DNA of 40,674 bases from Plantago elongata (Eukaryota > Streptophyta > Magnoliopsida > Lamiales > Plantaginaceae), in contig JAYMSP010000823.1 in NCBI GenBank assembly GCA_036897095.1, forward strand, positions 1 to 40,674, in the 5' to 3' direction. This document shows, one piece after another, positions 26,314 through 35,614 of this stretch. The translations under genes were made by a program, and so were the position numbers. The notes under the pieces were generated by a model, which saw only the letters and a program-made list of their open reading frames with translations, was not told the DNA's origin and searched no databases. Position 1 is the stretch's first letter, and each line of letters starts with the position of its first letter.

Positions 26314-27778
26314 ATGGATGCCCCTGGTTCCCGTCCTCATGTTGTAATCTTACCTTTTCCTGCTCAAGGACACATCAAGCCGATGCTCATCTTAGCCAAG
26401 CTCCTCTCCCGAGCTGGCTTCACCATTAGCTTCATCAACAACGAGCACAGCCATCGTCGTATGATCTTTAGCAGCGACACCGATATCAACTTCCTCTCCA
26501 TCCCTGATGGACTTCCGCCTGACCAACCACGGACAGGGATGTCTGTCCTGGACTTGTTCTTCTCCATCAATAAGGTGGGCAAGTCGGCGTTCAAGGATTT
26601 AATTGCTTCCCTGAGCACGCAGCCTACTTGTATAATTAGTGACGGGATCATGTCATTTGCAATTGATGTTGCGGAGGAATTTGGGATTCGGGCCATTACT
26701 TTTCGGACCTACAGCGCCACTTGTACTTGGATTAATTTTCATCTGCAGAAGCTTATCCAACATGGTGAAATTCCAGTTGTTGAAGGTAAGTCTATAGTAT
26801 ATCCTTGTGAACTGTGATAATGATAGTGTGTTATCTTGAACCAAATAGCTTAATGTTGCAGGTAAGGATATGGACAAGCTAATAACTTGCATCCCGGGTG
26901 TCGAAAACATGATCAGGCGTCGAGATCTTCCAAGCATATGTCGACTAGATGCACAAAACCCAATGTTGCAATTCTTCATTACCCAGACCTTAAAGATGAG
27001 TGAAGCCTCAGCTCTCATACTCAACACTTTTGAAGAACTTGAGTTCCCATTTATCTCTCACCTACAATCGATCTTCCCTACAGTGTATGCGATCGGTCCT
27101 CTCCATGCTGCCTTAGAGTCAGACATGTCCGGTTCTAAACATCAAGATTCTCATAGTTCGTCCAGTCTGATACGGATTGATGAAACTAGCATGGATTGGT
27201 TGGATTCACAGCAACCAAAATCAGTTTTATATGTGAGCTTTGGTAGCGTGATTATCTTGTCCAGGGACGAAATGATGGAGTTTTGGCACGGGCTAGTTAA
27301 CAGTGGCACACGCTTTCTGTGGGCTATGAGGCCTGATTTGATTTTGGATGAAAGTCAAGTTCCTGAGGAGCTTCAGGCTGAGACGCGAGAGAGAGGCCGG
27401 ATAGTGGGCTGGGCTCCACAAGAAGAGGTGTTGGCACATGATGCAGTGGGTGGGTTTTTGACTCACAGTGGATGGAACTCGACCCTGGAGAGTATTTGTG
27501 CTGGCAAGCCGATGATTTGCTGGCCTGGATTTGCAGACCAACAAGTGAATAGTAGGTGCGTGAGTGAGATGTGGAACATTGGGTTCGACATGAAGGATGT
27601 TTGTGACAGATTGACCGTGGAGAAAATGGTGAGGGATTTGATGGAAGGTGAAAGAAAGGAACAGATGGAATCGAAGTTGGATATGTTTGCGAAATTGGCC
27701 AAATGTAGCTTAGAGAAGGGCGGATCTTCACATTGTAACATCAAGAAGCTAATTGAAGATATCAAATTGCTACCATAA
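26314..27778 (+). CDS. UDP-glycosyltransferase, UGT85/UGT709-like (tandem copy 1)
   Basis: Two exons, 26314-26785 and 26862-27778, intron in phase 1 (G|GT, Gly158), giving 462 residues. The N-terminal lobe starts PHVVILPFPAQGHIKPM with the catalytic His20; the partner Asp110 lies in CIISDG. The PSPG sugar-nucleotide box runs from Trp341 to Gln384 (WAPQEEVLAH, then GGFLTHSGWNSTLE, then FADQ). Family-1 UGTs move sugar, usually glucose, from UDP-sugar to small acceptors in the cytosol. The intron position and the exon-2 start (RRRDLPSICR) resemble UGT85/UGT709 enzymes, some of which glucosylate iridoids such as 7-deoxyloganetic acid. The acceptor here cannot be read from sequence. It lies in tandem with the gene at 29701 and is very similar to it. 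The start is the first ATG in frame. Confidence 0.93.
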
Positions 27779-28594
27779 TCACATACATCATTTATTTCGT
27801 TATAACTTATACCCATTTCATACCTGCTATATAATATGAGTAATGGCAATAAGATCTATACGTTGGTGGTGGTGAATGGTGATGGTGTGAGATTATTCTA
27901 ACCGGGTATGAAATGGGGTAGAAGGTGAGGCATGCGATCCTTTTCCGATTTGACGGATAGAATGATGACATTAGAGAATATTTTGAGGGGATATGATGTT
28001 GTCATGCATGAAAATATGTAATCACTATTCACTACTAGCAACTACGATCGCATTTGCATTCTACATCTATATTTGCAAACTTACTTGACAAATGATAAAT
28101 AGTTTCTACTTTCTAATAAATTAGTATCTGATAGTTTTTTTTTTGAAATGTTTAGCAATTTTATTACTATTTGAAAAGCTAGATGTAGATTGCATTGTTC
28201 AGTTAAAAAACGAACTAATTAGCTTATTAAAGAGAACCATCCATTTGAAATTAATAATTTTTATAAGAGAGAAAAAATATTAAGTTATGTTATATTTAAC
28301 TGTAATTTTTTAAACTGAACAGAATCGAACGGAATTAAATTAAATTTAACTAAAGAAGTTTTCAAAGAGAACAAAAAGAGAACAAAGCGTCCATCATTCA
28401 CATATATTGCATCTTTAAAAGCATCATTTAAGATTCAAGGGAAGAAAAACGTGCATGAACTCAAGTAGGGCTTCCAAGTTAATTCCATCCCAAGATGTTC
28501 GTCCTAATTTCTATCAATTCAAACCCAACTTTTCCAAATAAAGATTATTCTTTTATCATTTTCAAAACAACTAAAATATCATCAAATCTACAAG
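27779..28594. other. Intergenic spacer between the UGT genes
   Basis: The 3' UTR of the first UGT is followed by AT-rich DNA with no recognised gene or repeat. The last part is the promoter region of the small ORF at 28699. Confidence 0.5.
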
Positions 28595-28602
28595 TATAAA
28601 TA
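28595..28602 (+). promoter_or_regulatory. TATA box of the small Lys-rich ORF
   Basis: TATAAATA about 100 bp upstream of the ATG at 28699. The sequence between looks like a short leader (expected start near 28630). Confidence 0.5.
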
Positions 28603-28698
28603 GGAATGCCATAAGACATTGATCGTATCATGATACTTAGCTCATCATTGTAAATTCTCCAAGAACATCACACATATATATTATCTAAGTAAAAAAAC

Positions 28699-28941
28699 AT
28701 GTCATCAATCATCGTCATGCTAAACGCCAATCCCTTCAAAATGGAGAAAGCCAAAGCCCCAAAAGTTGAAGAAGAGATTGTGTCCATAACCACCACCACC
28801 AACAACAACTTGCTCAAGAATACGAAAACCGATGAGAAGAAGAAGTTGTCATTGCCGTCGTCGGAGAAAGGAGGCACTTCCGGTGGTGGCAAGGTTCCCA
28901 AGAAGAATGCCGCGAAAGCCTCTCGTAGCTCATTTCCATGA
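28699..28941 (+). CDS. Small Lys/Ser-rich protein of unknown function
   Basis: ORF of 80 residues with an ATG in a fair context (AACATGTC), a TATA box about 100 bp upstream and an AATGAATAAT-type tail after the stop. The first residues (MSSIIVMLNANPFKM) are mildly hydrophobic. The rest is low-complexity: Lys/Glu-rich (KMEKAKAPKVEEE), a run of Thr then Asn (TTTTNNN), then Gly and Lys/Ser near the end (GGTSGGGKVPKKNAAKASRS). No domain is recognised; it is probably intrinsically disordered. It sits between two tandem UGTs on the same strand. The layout (TATA, leader, ATG, tail) suggests a real single-exon gene, but I know of no family, so it could also be a chance ORF. Confidence 0.5.
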   Translation: MSSIIVMLNANPFKMEKAKAPKVEEEIVSITTTTNNNLLKNTKTDEKKKLSLPSSEKGGTSGGGKVPKKNAAKASRSSFP

Positions 28942-29700
28942 CCAATCGATCAACTAATATATAATGAATAATTATCTACACACACACATATATCTGATAA
29001 GTGCATGGAATGATTAAATTAAATAAAATGTTGCCTTAATTTTCAAGCTTTATAAAATTTCATATATGCACGTTGGATTAGTAGTGTGGGATATATTTTA
29101 GCCCATATATATTAAGCCAAAACTCTTGGACCAATTTTTTGTTGCTCGAGTTCATTTTTCTTTATGTGGTCATGTGGAGTACCAATAATTGAAAGGGAAT
29201 TTTACGCAAAATCCCCGTGAATACGTATATGTCCAATTGCACATTAACCCACTACGTCAGTAATCTTACATATAGACCTCACAATGCTATTAAGAAAGGT
29301 GAAATGTTATAAATCGAACATTTAGACCTTTTTAACAACGTTACAAATGTTAAAAAACAAATGAATATTGTCAAATGGGGGCCTTCGAATAGATATTAAA
29401 TATATGTGGTTGAGATCATTGTCGTGTAGACGTAAATTTAAATGAATGTGAGTTAAATGTTGATATAATTTTATCCAACCTAAAAGTCCAACGTAGCGAA
29501 CAAGTGATCTGATTACTAATTTACTATGACCACTTAAATCTTAGCCGAAAAACATGTACCGGTACTCCAGTACCATGGTCCCATACTGATATATGATGAA
29601 CTGCTGAAGCTCAAGCTGCAGTTCCAGCTAAACTGCAAAACTAGATCTACACATAACATTAAGATAGCTGCAAATTATGTAAACATTAAGCTGGCTAGCC
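28942..29700. other. Intergenic spacer and promoter of the second UGT
   Basis: AT-rich, with no gene recognised. The final 200 bases are the probable promoter of the second UGT and contain a GTAC cluster (29556-29574). Confidence 0.5.
29556..29574. promoter_or_regulatory. Cluster of GTAC motifs, with palindrome GTACCGGTAC
   Basis: The 10-bp palindrome GTACCGGTAC (29556-29565) and a further GTAC a few bases on give three GTAC cores within 20 bp, 130-145 bp upstream of the UGT start codon. GTAC is the core bound by SBP/SPL factors, including the copper regulator SPL7. Binding is inference. Confidence 0.35.
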
Positions 29701-31395
29701 ATGGATAATCATAATCACCATGTGTTAATCCTACCATTCCCAGCTCAAGGCCACATAAAACCAATGCTCAACTTAGCTTCACTTCTCCTACTTTCCCAGC
29801 CCAACTTCACAGTTACCTTCGTCAACACGGACTACAACCACCGTCGTATGAACCACCCAAACAGCAATATAAGGTTCCTGTCTATCCCTGATGGACTTGC
29901 AGCTGAGCACACGAGAACCGGTATGTCTGCAATTGACCTGTTCTTCTCAATTAGTAAAGTGGGAAAACCTGCCTTGAAGGAACTGATAGCTTCCATGAAC
30001 CTGCTGCCTTCGTGTATTATAAGCGATGGGATCATGTCGTTTGCGATTGATGTTGGTGAGGAAATGGGGATACCAGTTTTCACTTTTCGGACTTATAGTG
30101 CTACTTGCACTTGGGTTTATTTTCATCTGGAGAAGCTTGTCCAACTTGGTGAAATTCCAGTTCTTGAAGGTATATATGTTTGAGTCCTTTCTATGCAGTA
30201 CATGTTTGGTTATTCCTCAACTATGATTTTGTTCTTGATAGAAGCCATTAGTTTGTCACACTTGAAATTCGAAGGGGTACTGAGAGCCAAAGACTCATAC
30301 CATCATATAATGATCACAAATTGTAAACATTTATTTCTATTTTGGAGAAAAATTAGAGAATGCTAACAAAATTGTCACAATTTGGGATTGTTGATCATGC
30401 CCGGCATGAATCATATCCAATTTGGGATTCTTAGCCTACTGTTGCTAAGCATTCTATGAATTTGCATGAAAAATGTTGCAGGTAAAGACATGGATGAGCT
30501 TATCACTTGCATTCCTAGTTTAGAAACCATCCTCAGACATAAAGACCTCCCAAGTATATGCCAATTCAAACCGGAGAACCCGATCCTGCAGTTCTACATC
30601 ACCCAAACCTCAAAAATGACTAAAGCCTCAGCTCTCATACTTAACACATTTGAAGATCTTGAGCCCTCGTTTATCGCTCACCTCCGCTCAATATTTCCTA
30701 GTGTTTACACAATTGGTCCCCTCCATGCTGCCTTAAAATCCAACATGACCGATTCTCACAAACATTTGAGTTCGTCCAGTTTGATGCAGATGGACGAAAC
30801 TTGTATGAACTGGTTGGATTCTCAGCCATCTAACTCAGTTTTATATGTCAGTTTTGGTAGTGTGATTGAGTTGTCCAAGGAGGAGTTGATGGAGTTTTGG
30901 CATGGATTGGTTAACAGTGGTACATTGTTTTTGTGGGCTATTAGGCCTGATTTGGTTGGGGACGAGAGCCAAATTCCGGAGGAAATTGTGATTAGGACGA
31001 AGGAGAGGGGCCGAATAGTGAGCTGGGCTCCTCAGGAAGATGTGTTGGCCCATGATGCAGTGGGTGGGTTTTTGACTCACAGTGGATGGAATTCGACTTT
31101 AGAGAGTATATGTGCTGGCAAGCCGATGATTTGTTGGCCTCGACTTGCAGACCAACAAGTGAACAGTAGGTGCGTGAGTGAGATGTGGGAAGTTGGTCTT
31201 GACATGAAGGGTGTTTGCGACAGATTGACCGTGGAGAAAATGGTGAGACATTTGATGGGGAGTAGAAGAGAAGAAATCGCGAAAATGTCGAATAAGATTG
31301 AAAGATTGGCCAAATATAGTCTTATGGATGGCGGATCTACAAATCGGAACATCAAGAAGCTAATAGAGGACATCAAATCAATCAATTGCTTATAA
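29701..31395 (+). CDS. UDP-glycosyltransferase, UGT85/UGT709-like (tandem copy 2)
   Basis: Two exons, 29701-30169 and 30482-31395, with the same phase-1 intron position as copy 1 (Gly157) but a longer intron (312 against 76 bp), giving 460 residues. Catalytic His18 lies in PAQGHIKPM and Asp109 in CIISDG. The PSPG box runs from Trp338 to Gln381 (WAPQEDVLAHDAVGG, then THSGWNSTLE). The two proteins are near-identical through the PSPG box and through FAIDVGEE, and differ most in the first 60 residues and in the acceptor-facing loops (for example HRRMNHPNSNI against HRRMIFSSDTDI), so substrate choice may differ. Both appear fully intact. Probably a local duplication after which both copies were kept. 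The start is the ATG in AGCCATGG. Confidence 0.93.
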
Positions 31396-31717
31396 CAATT
31401 TAATATATGATAGTAAATGAAGTAATGAACAAACAAGGGTGTGCATTGAAATTCAATGGTGGTCAAATTTTATATATTATTTCGAAGATAGGTTTTAAAA
31501 TCTCGAAATAATAATATTCGTTTTTTAATTTTTTGGGGTGGACTCCCCTTACATTATATATCTTGCCCATCCAATTGTGCAAGTCTAGTCCAAAGTCCTT
31601 TGATGGGCTCAAAGTGATGCTTCAATGTTCAATCGTATTTAGCAGGACCAGATTAGCAAAAGTCCACTAGTCAGGTCCGATGATGAGAGCCCCAGTAGGT
31701 TGAGGACTGCTCAATGC

Positions 31718-31870
31718 TAGGGGTGTGTTTATCGTCCGAATCTGAAAATTCGACTTGAACCGATTCGATCCGGAGTCTTCGAATCGAATTTTGAATTAGC
31801 AATTTTCTCAATCCCAAAATTTTAGATTGGATCCGATCCGATCCGTAATTTTTCGGATTAATCCGATAAT
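31718..31870. mobile_element. Possible palindromic hAT-like element remnant
   Basis: It starts TAGGGGTGTG and is dense in CGAATC, AACCGATTCGATCCG and GATCCGATCCG, ending in the 12-bp palindrome CGGATTAATCCG (31854-31865). Short plant elements that open with GGGGTG and hold repeated CCGA/TTCGG words are common and often assigned to hAT-type families. No clear target duplication is seen. Confidence 0.35.
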
Positions 31871-31874
31871 TCGA

Positions 31875-31878
<4 letters not shown>

Positions 31879-31905
<27 letters not shown>
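31879..31905. repeat. AT dinucleotide microsatellite
   Basis: About thirteen AT units in a row, a likely polymorphic simple repeat. Confidence 0.95.
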
Positions 31906-32493
31906 CTTTTTTATTATACATTGTAAGTTTTAGTTTTATATAGCCAAACCGAGTTGCTAATAAATTACAAAATCTAATCTCACTCACAATTCATTCTTCC
32001 CATTCTCCAGTCCACATGCCACATCCGTCTTCTCTATTAGTCTTCACGAATTGCACTTGACTTCTTCCTCCATCTCCTCCTTTCCACAGCCACGCCACCG
32101 CCAATCTCCTTCCCACAACCGCACCGCCGCTGCTACCTTTCCCTCCACCCTCCATTTCATTGTTTCTCTGACTCTTTACACACATTGGTTAAGTAATTCT
32201 TCTTAATGTTTCTACACGGAATCGAATTGAAGTTATAAACAAACATCAAGAAGGTGATTCGAGCATAAACTGCCGAAAGTTATTAGATTGATAAGGAAGA
32301 TTTTACTAATAGTGAACATTACTCAGAGCATATAAACAAAAGTTTATATTCAATACATGTGGTTTATACTTTTTCTCACTAAACATCCTACCTGCCATTA
32401 TTTGTAGAAGAATCCGCATACGACACTTATCAAATTAGAAAACATTAGAATCTTCCATACATAGGCTAAAATTATAGTCAAAGCCCGAATGCT

Positions 32494-32907
32494 AAGACAA
32501 GAGACAGAATGTTCTTAGAAAAAGGAACTTTTGTTTATGATCACAAATGCTTCACATTGGCTGTAAATGGTAATAAGAATGAACGGTATCCATTCGTCCC
32601 CCAGAATTTCATACTTCTTTTATTTTACTCATTCGATAAATTTAAGTAGTTACAAGTATATATCACCCCAAAAAATACTTCGTGACGAATAATTCTAGTT
32701 ATTCAATTGTTCTATATATTTAAAACTTTAAACGTAATTTTAAAATATCTTAAACTTCGGGTGTTATATTTTACACGGGGACTAATATAATAGTCAATCC
32801 CATTGGCGCCGGACGGAATATCAAGACAAGAGACAGAATGTTCTTGGAAACATGACTTTTGTTTATATGATCACAAATGCTTCAGATTGGCTGTAATAAG
32901 AATGAAC
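32494..32907. repeat. Direct repeat pair, about 88 bp, 329 bp apart
   Basis: Copy A is 32494-32584 and copy B is 32823-32907. Shared blocks in order are AAGACAAGAGACAGAATGTT, TTTTGTTTAT, GATCACAAATGCTTCA, ATTGGCTGTAA and AATAAGAATGAAC. They differ by a few substitutions and small indels. A MITE-like segment lies between them. Copy B ends about 215 bp before the first Hsp20-like start codon. Confidence 0.85.
32589..32818. mobile_element. Stowaway-like MITE between the direct repeats
   Basis: TA (32587-32588) is followed by TCCATTCGTCCCCC; the far end, read inverted, is TTCCGTCCGGCGCC, followed by TA (32819-32820). TA target duplications and CGTCC-containing ends fit a Stowaway-like MITE of 230 bp. 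The terminal match is short and imperfect. Confidence 0.45.
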
Positions 32908-33122
32908 ATGGCACTGGTTTGTGGTGAAGATACTGAGCATAGATTCTATGAAAGAACCCTATTCTCTCATCAATGTTCCAATCTATCCAAAACTTTTAAC
33001 CAAAAGGATTATTCCATTTCACCAATTTCTCACTATTAAAACCTGCTACCAACAATTTGTGTTCATCCTGTTCAATTCTAACTAGTCTACCAGTAACAAA
33101 AAAAGAGAAGCAACAAACAACA

Positions 33123-33530
33123 ATGTCTTCCATGCCAAACATTTGGGATCATAGCTTCAAATGCAAGTTCACTTTCCCTGCACCATATGTTCCATTCCAC
33201 CACAGCATGAACTCGTACGGAGGCCACAGGTCTTATGCGACGACTCTTGACACCATCAACGAGCGCTGCGAAACAGTGATGTCCCTGAAGCAGCCTAATG
33301 CAACCATTAGCGACTGGTGCGAAACTGCTGACTCCTACGTGCTGAAATTCGATCTGTCAAGGTTCAAGAAAGAGGACATAAAGGTGAAACTTGAACATGA
33401 GGCTGTCAAGATAAGTAACAGCGACGGATTCTCAACGACAGTGCCTTTCCCTAGAAATGCCAAGGCCGGTTATGCCACTTCAAAGGTTGAGAACGGAGTG
33501 CTTACTGTTGAAGCTCCAAAGAAGACCTGA
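33123..33530 (+). CDS. Small heat-shock-like protein with shortened alpha-crystallin domain
   Basis: Single-exon ORF of 135 residues from the first ATG (context ACAATGTC). The C-terminal half is an Hsp20/alpha-crystallin domain: SDWCETADSYVLKFDLSRFKKEDIKVKL is its first part (about residues 61-88, listed in shorter pieces as DWCETADSYVLKFDL and KKEDIKVKL), and KVENGVLTVEAPKK its end (about 121-134). The middle, normally 25-30 residues with the GERK and ER-x-GKF-x-R segments, is cut down to a few residues (ISNSDGFSTTVPFPRNAKAG). The C-terminal I-x-I motif is absent. The N-terminal 60 residues are unrelated to common sHsp classes. Chaperone activity is uncertain, as the dimer loop is missing. 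It is a tandem neighbour of the Hsp20-like gene at 34146. Confidence 0.75.
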   Translation: MSSMPNIWDHSFKCKFTFPAPYVPFHHSMNSYGGHRSYATTLDTINERCETVMSLKQPNATISDWCETADSYVLKFDLSRFKKEDIKVKLEHEAVKISNSDGFSTTVPFPRNAKAGYATSKVENGVLTVEAPKKT

Positions 33531-34049
33531 AAAACCGATGTCATGTACTGGAGAACTAATTACTAGCTAAAGTTATCGACTTATCGTAGGCAGAATGAAG
33601 ATGCTTATGTGAAATATGAGTGTCATGTACCTGTTCTATATGAATGCATTGATGTGATTGATGCACAATGTGTAATTTCATAAAGAAGATGAACGAATAA
33701 TTTGCTGCACGTTATATATCTGTTTTTATGCATAGAATCACACGTTTTAATCAGATAGATAGTGGAATGTTTACTTGCAAGTTTGTAGCAACTAAGATTG
33801 GCACAAACCAGAAGAATATATGACAACTCAGAGAGTGTGGAGCACTGATCTTTTCATATTTAAAATTATGCTTCGTTAGCAATTAACAATCGTTCATAAG
33901 AGACATTCGAAGAGCGTATAGAGAATCTAGGAACACTTGAGATTCCATTAAAGCAATCCGCGTACTAAGATGTTCTCCAGGATAACTTTGACAGAAAGAT
34001 TATTCTACAGAGAGATTCGCAGGCATCCCTGCACTTATTGAACTCTCCC
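33531..34049. other. Spacer between the two Hsp20-like genes
   Basis: 3' UTR and promoter. Nothing coding is seen. GAA/TTC blocks at about 33921-33944 and 33992-34018 look weakly like heat-shock elements, but no perfect GAAnnTTC is present there. Confidence 0.4.
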
Positions 34050-34057
34050 TATAAAAA
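34050..34057 (+). promoter_or_regulatory. TATA box of the second Hsp20-like gene
   Basis: TATAAAAA about 95 bp upstream of the ATG at 34146, a good spacing for a leader of about 65 bases. Confidence 0.6.
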
Positions 34058-34145
34058 CTCTTAACAGCATAAATCTTATAATCAGATCGATTCAACACAT
34101 TAAATAACAATTCTACTTAGTTCCTTCTCTGGTGAAGTTTAAAAC

Positions 34146-34706
34146 ATGGCTCACAAGCCGGTTTACAACCCAAATTTTACTTCTAGAGACATGTACAATC
34201 TCATGGATGCACACTTCAACTGTCCATTCTGTTCCAACGCTCCAAATTTCCCGACATTCAACAACAATTTCACTCCCAATCCATTTGGTGGCCCGATGTT
34301 CCATGTTCCAAATCTGCCAATGTTGAATCAACACCCGATATTCCATGACAGCATGGCCCTTAAGTGGAACGAAAAACCCGAGGCCTATGTACTCAGAGTC
34401 AATATCCCAGCAGGACTCAAGAAAGAGGAAGTAGAGATGAAGTTGGAGGGAAATTTACTTAAAGTCAGTGGCAAAAGGCATGTAAAGAAAGAAGAGAAGA
34501 AGGAAGATTGGCATCACTACGAGCGTAGTGATGCACAGTTCATGAATGCAGTTTCATTGCCAGAGAATTGCAGACCCCATGAGATGAAATCCTCTTTTGA
34601 GAATGGAGTCTTTACTGTTACAGTTCCTAAAAGAGATGCTCACAGAGAGGCTCATTTCAAGAACATACAAGTAAAGGGCTCAAATTCTGGTTATAACTCC
34701 CATTAA
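34146..34706 (+). CDS. Hsp20/alpha-crystallin small heat-shock-like protein
   Basis: Single-exon ORF of 186 residues. Residues 1-70 are rich in Asn, Phe and Pro (PNFPTFNNNFTPNPFGGPMF) with a CPFC pair, a disordered N-terminal arm. About 73-165 is a complete alpha-crystallin domain: LKWNEKPEAYVLRVNIPAGL, then KKEEVEMKLEGN, the charged loop KKEEKKEDWHHYERSDAQF, and the closing ENGVFTVTVPK. A C-terminal FKNIQVKG gives an I-x-V motif as used for oligomer contacts. Small heat-shock proteins bind unfolding proteins without ATP. The protein is diverged from cytosolic class I/II (the usual GKF-x-R-R-F reads AQFMNAVSL). The absence of any targeting peptide suggests a cytosolic or nuclear site. Confidence 0.85.
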   Translation: MAHKPVYNPNFTSRDMYNLMDAHFNCPFCSNAPNFPTFNNNFTPNPFGGPMFHVPNLPMLNQHPIFHDSMALKWNEKPEAYVLRVNIPAGLKKEEVEMKLEGNLLKVSGKRHVKKEEKKEDWHHYERSDAQFMNAVSLPENCRPHEMKSSFENGVFTVTVPKRDAHREAHFKNIQVKGSNSGYNSH

Positions 34707-35112
34707 GAATGTAATATAAATATATATACTATACTGATGCTTAATAACATGCTATTCCATATGTGTGTACTAAAGACTCAATTGCTGGGCAGTACTTGCC
34801 ATAATAAAAAAATTCTTTCTCTTTAGTCCAATTTTATAAGGATTTGGAAGTTAGCGAACTTAACAGATCTTTCGCAGCACTATAAGAACAGCCCTTTTGA
34901 TTGATCATCGATAATCAGGACAAGCAGAAACGATAAGGCAAGAAAGCAACGAATTAGGCCAGTAATGATCTCACAAGTCACAACATGTCAAAAACAATGA
35001 ACAAACCAAAGTAGTTGAACAACAAAAATCAACTTTGTAATTCACTCAACAGATACTATATTGATCCTTTTCATCAACATCTACAATTTTCTTTGTTTAT
35101 GTTCCGTGCACA
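34707..35112. other. Spacer and promoter of the COPT gene
   Basis: 3' UTR of the Hsp20-like gene and COPT promoter. GTAC cores occur at 34767-34770 and 34792-34795, possible copper-response (SPL7) sites, though 4-bp matches are weak evidence. Confidence 0.4.
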
Positions 35113-35119
35113 TATAAAA
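35113..35119 (+). promoter_or_regulatory. TATA box of the first COPT gene
   Basis: TATAAAA 58 bp upstream of the ATG at 35171, implying a leader of only about 25 bases. Confidence 0.6.
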
Positions 35120-35170
35120 CTGGACTAGTTTAGTTTCAAACAAATAGTGAATCAAACCATTTCTAACAAT

Positions 35171-35614
35171 ATGTCCATGCCTATGCCAATGCCAGACAAC
35201 GGAACCAGTCCCATGGGGATGAATCGGATGATGCAGATGAGCTTCTACTGGGGCACGAACGTAGTGGTGCTATTCAACGACTGGCCAGGATACACCTTTC
35301 CAGCACATGGTACGCATCATACGATTATGTACATCCTGGCTCTTGTGCTGGTGTTCTTCTTGGCATTTGGGGTTGAAATCTTGTCTATGAGTCCAAGGCT
35401 AAAGCCAAAGGCCCTGAACCCCTTAATGAAATCATTGATCTATGCTATGGGGTTTGGCATACGAATGACTTTGGCATACTTGGTTATGCTTTCTGTCATG
35501 AGCTTTAACACGGGAGTGTTCATTGTGGCAGTGGTCGGACATGTGGCTGGGTCGTTCGTTGTCAAGTATAGAGCGTTCACTGAGCTTGAACGAGAAGCTG
35601 AGCTCCGACCATGA
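35171..35614 (+). CDS. CTR/COPT high-affinity copper transporter
   Basis: Single-exon ORF of 147 residues. The start is the ATG at 35171; the open frame extends slightly upstream but has no ATG. The N terminus is a Met-rich copper-binding arm (MSMPMPMPDNG, then MGMNRMMQMSFYWG). There are three membrane segments: about 52-71, about 92-112 with the MxxxM motif Met106/Met110 (VMLSVMSFN), and about 115-132 with the GxxxG helix-packing motif Gly123/Gly127. Trimers of this family take up Cu(I) through a Met-lined pore. All defining features are present, so it is probably functional. COPT genes are typically induced by copper shortage through SPL7. Confidence 0.95.
   Translation: MSMPMPMPDNGTSPMGMNRMMQMSFYWGTNVVVLFNDWPGYTFPAHGTHHTIMYILALVLVFFLAFGVEILSMSPRLKPKALNPLMKSLIYAMGFGIRMTLAYLVMLSVMSFNTGVFIVAVVGHVAGSFVVKYRAFTELEREAELRP

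Larger units (their letters stand above)
31396..33122. other. Repeat-rich intergenic region
   Basis: It holds a GATCCG/TTCGAA-rich remnant (31718-31870), an AT microsatellite (31879-31905), a pyrimidine-rich segment (about 31985-32170), a direct repeat pair (32494-32584 and 32823-32907) and a MITE between them. It ends in the promoter of the first Hsp20-like gene. No gene is seen in the rest. Confidence 0.55.

Noticed and set aside
26653..27849. Several antisense ORFs of 83-135 residues over the UGT exons
   Set aside because: Shadows of the UGT reading frame; similar ones appear over the second UGT.
33992..34018. Heat-shock element before the Hsp20-like gene
   Set aside because: GAA/TTC-like blocks are present, but none form a perfect GAAnnTTC; too weak to list as a site.
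35147..35170. Extension of the COPT protein upstream of 35171
   Set aside because: The open frame would need a GTG start; the ATG at 35171 begins the usual Met-rich arm and lies at a fitting distance from the TATA box.
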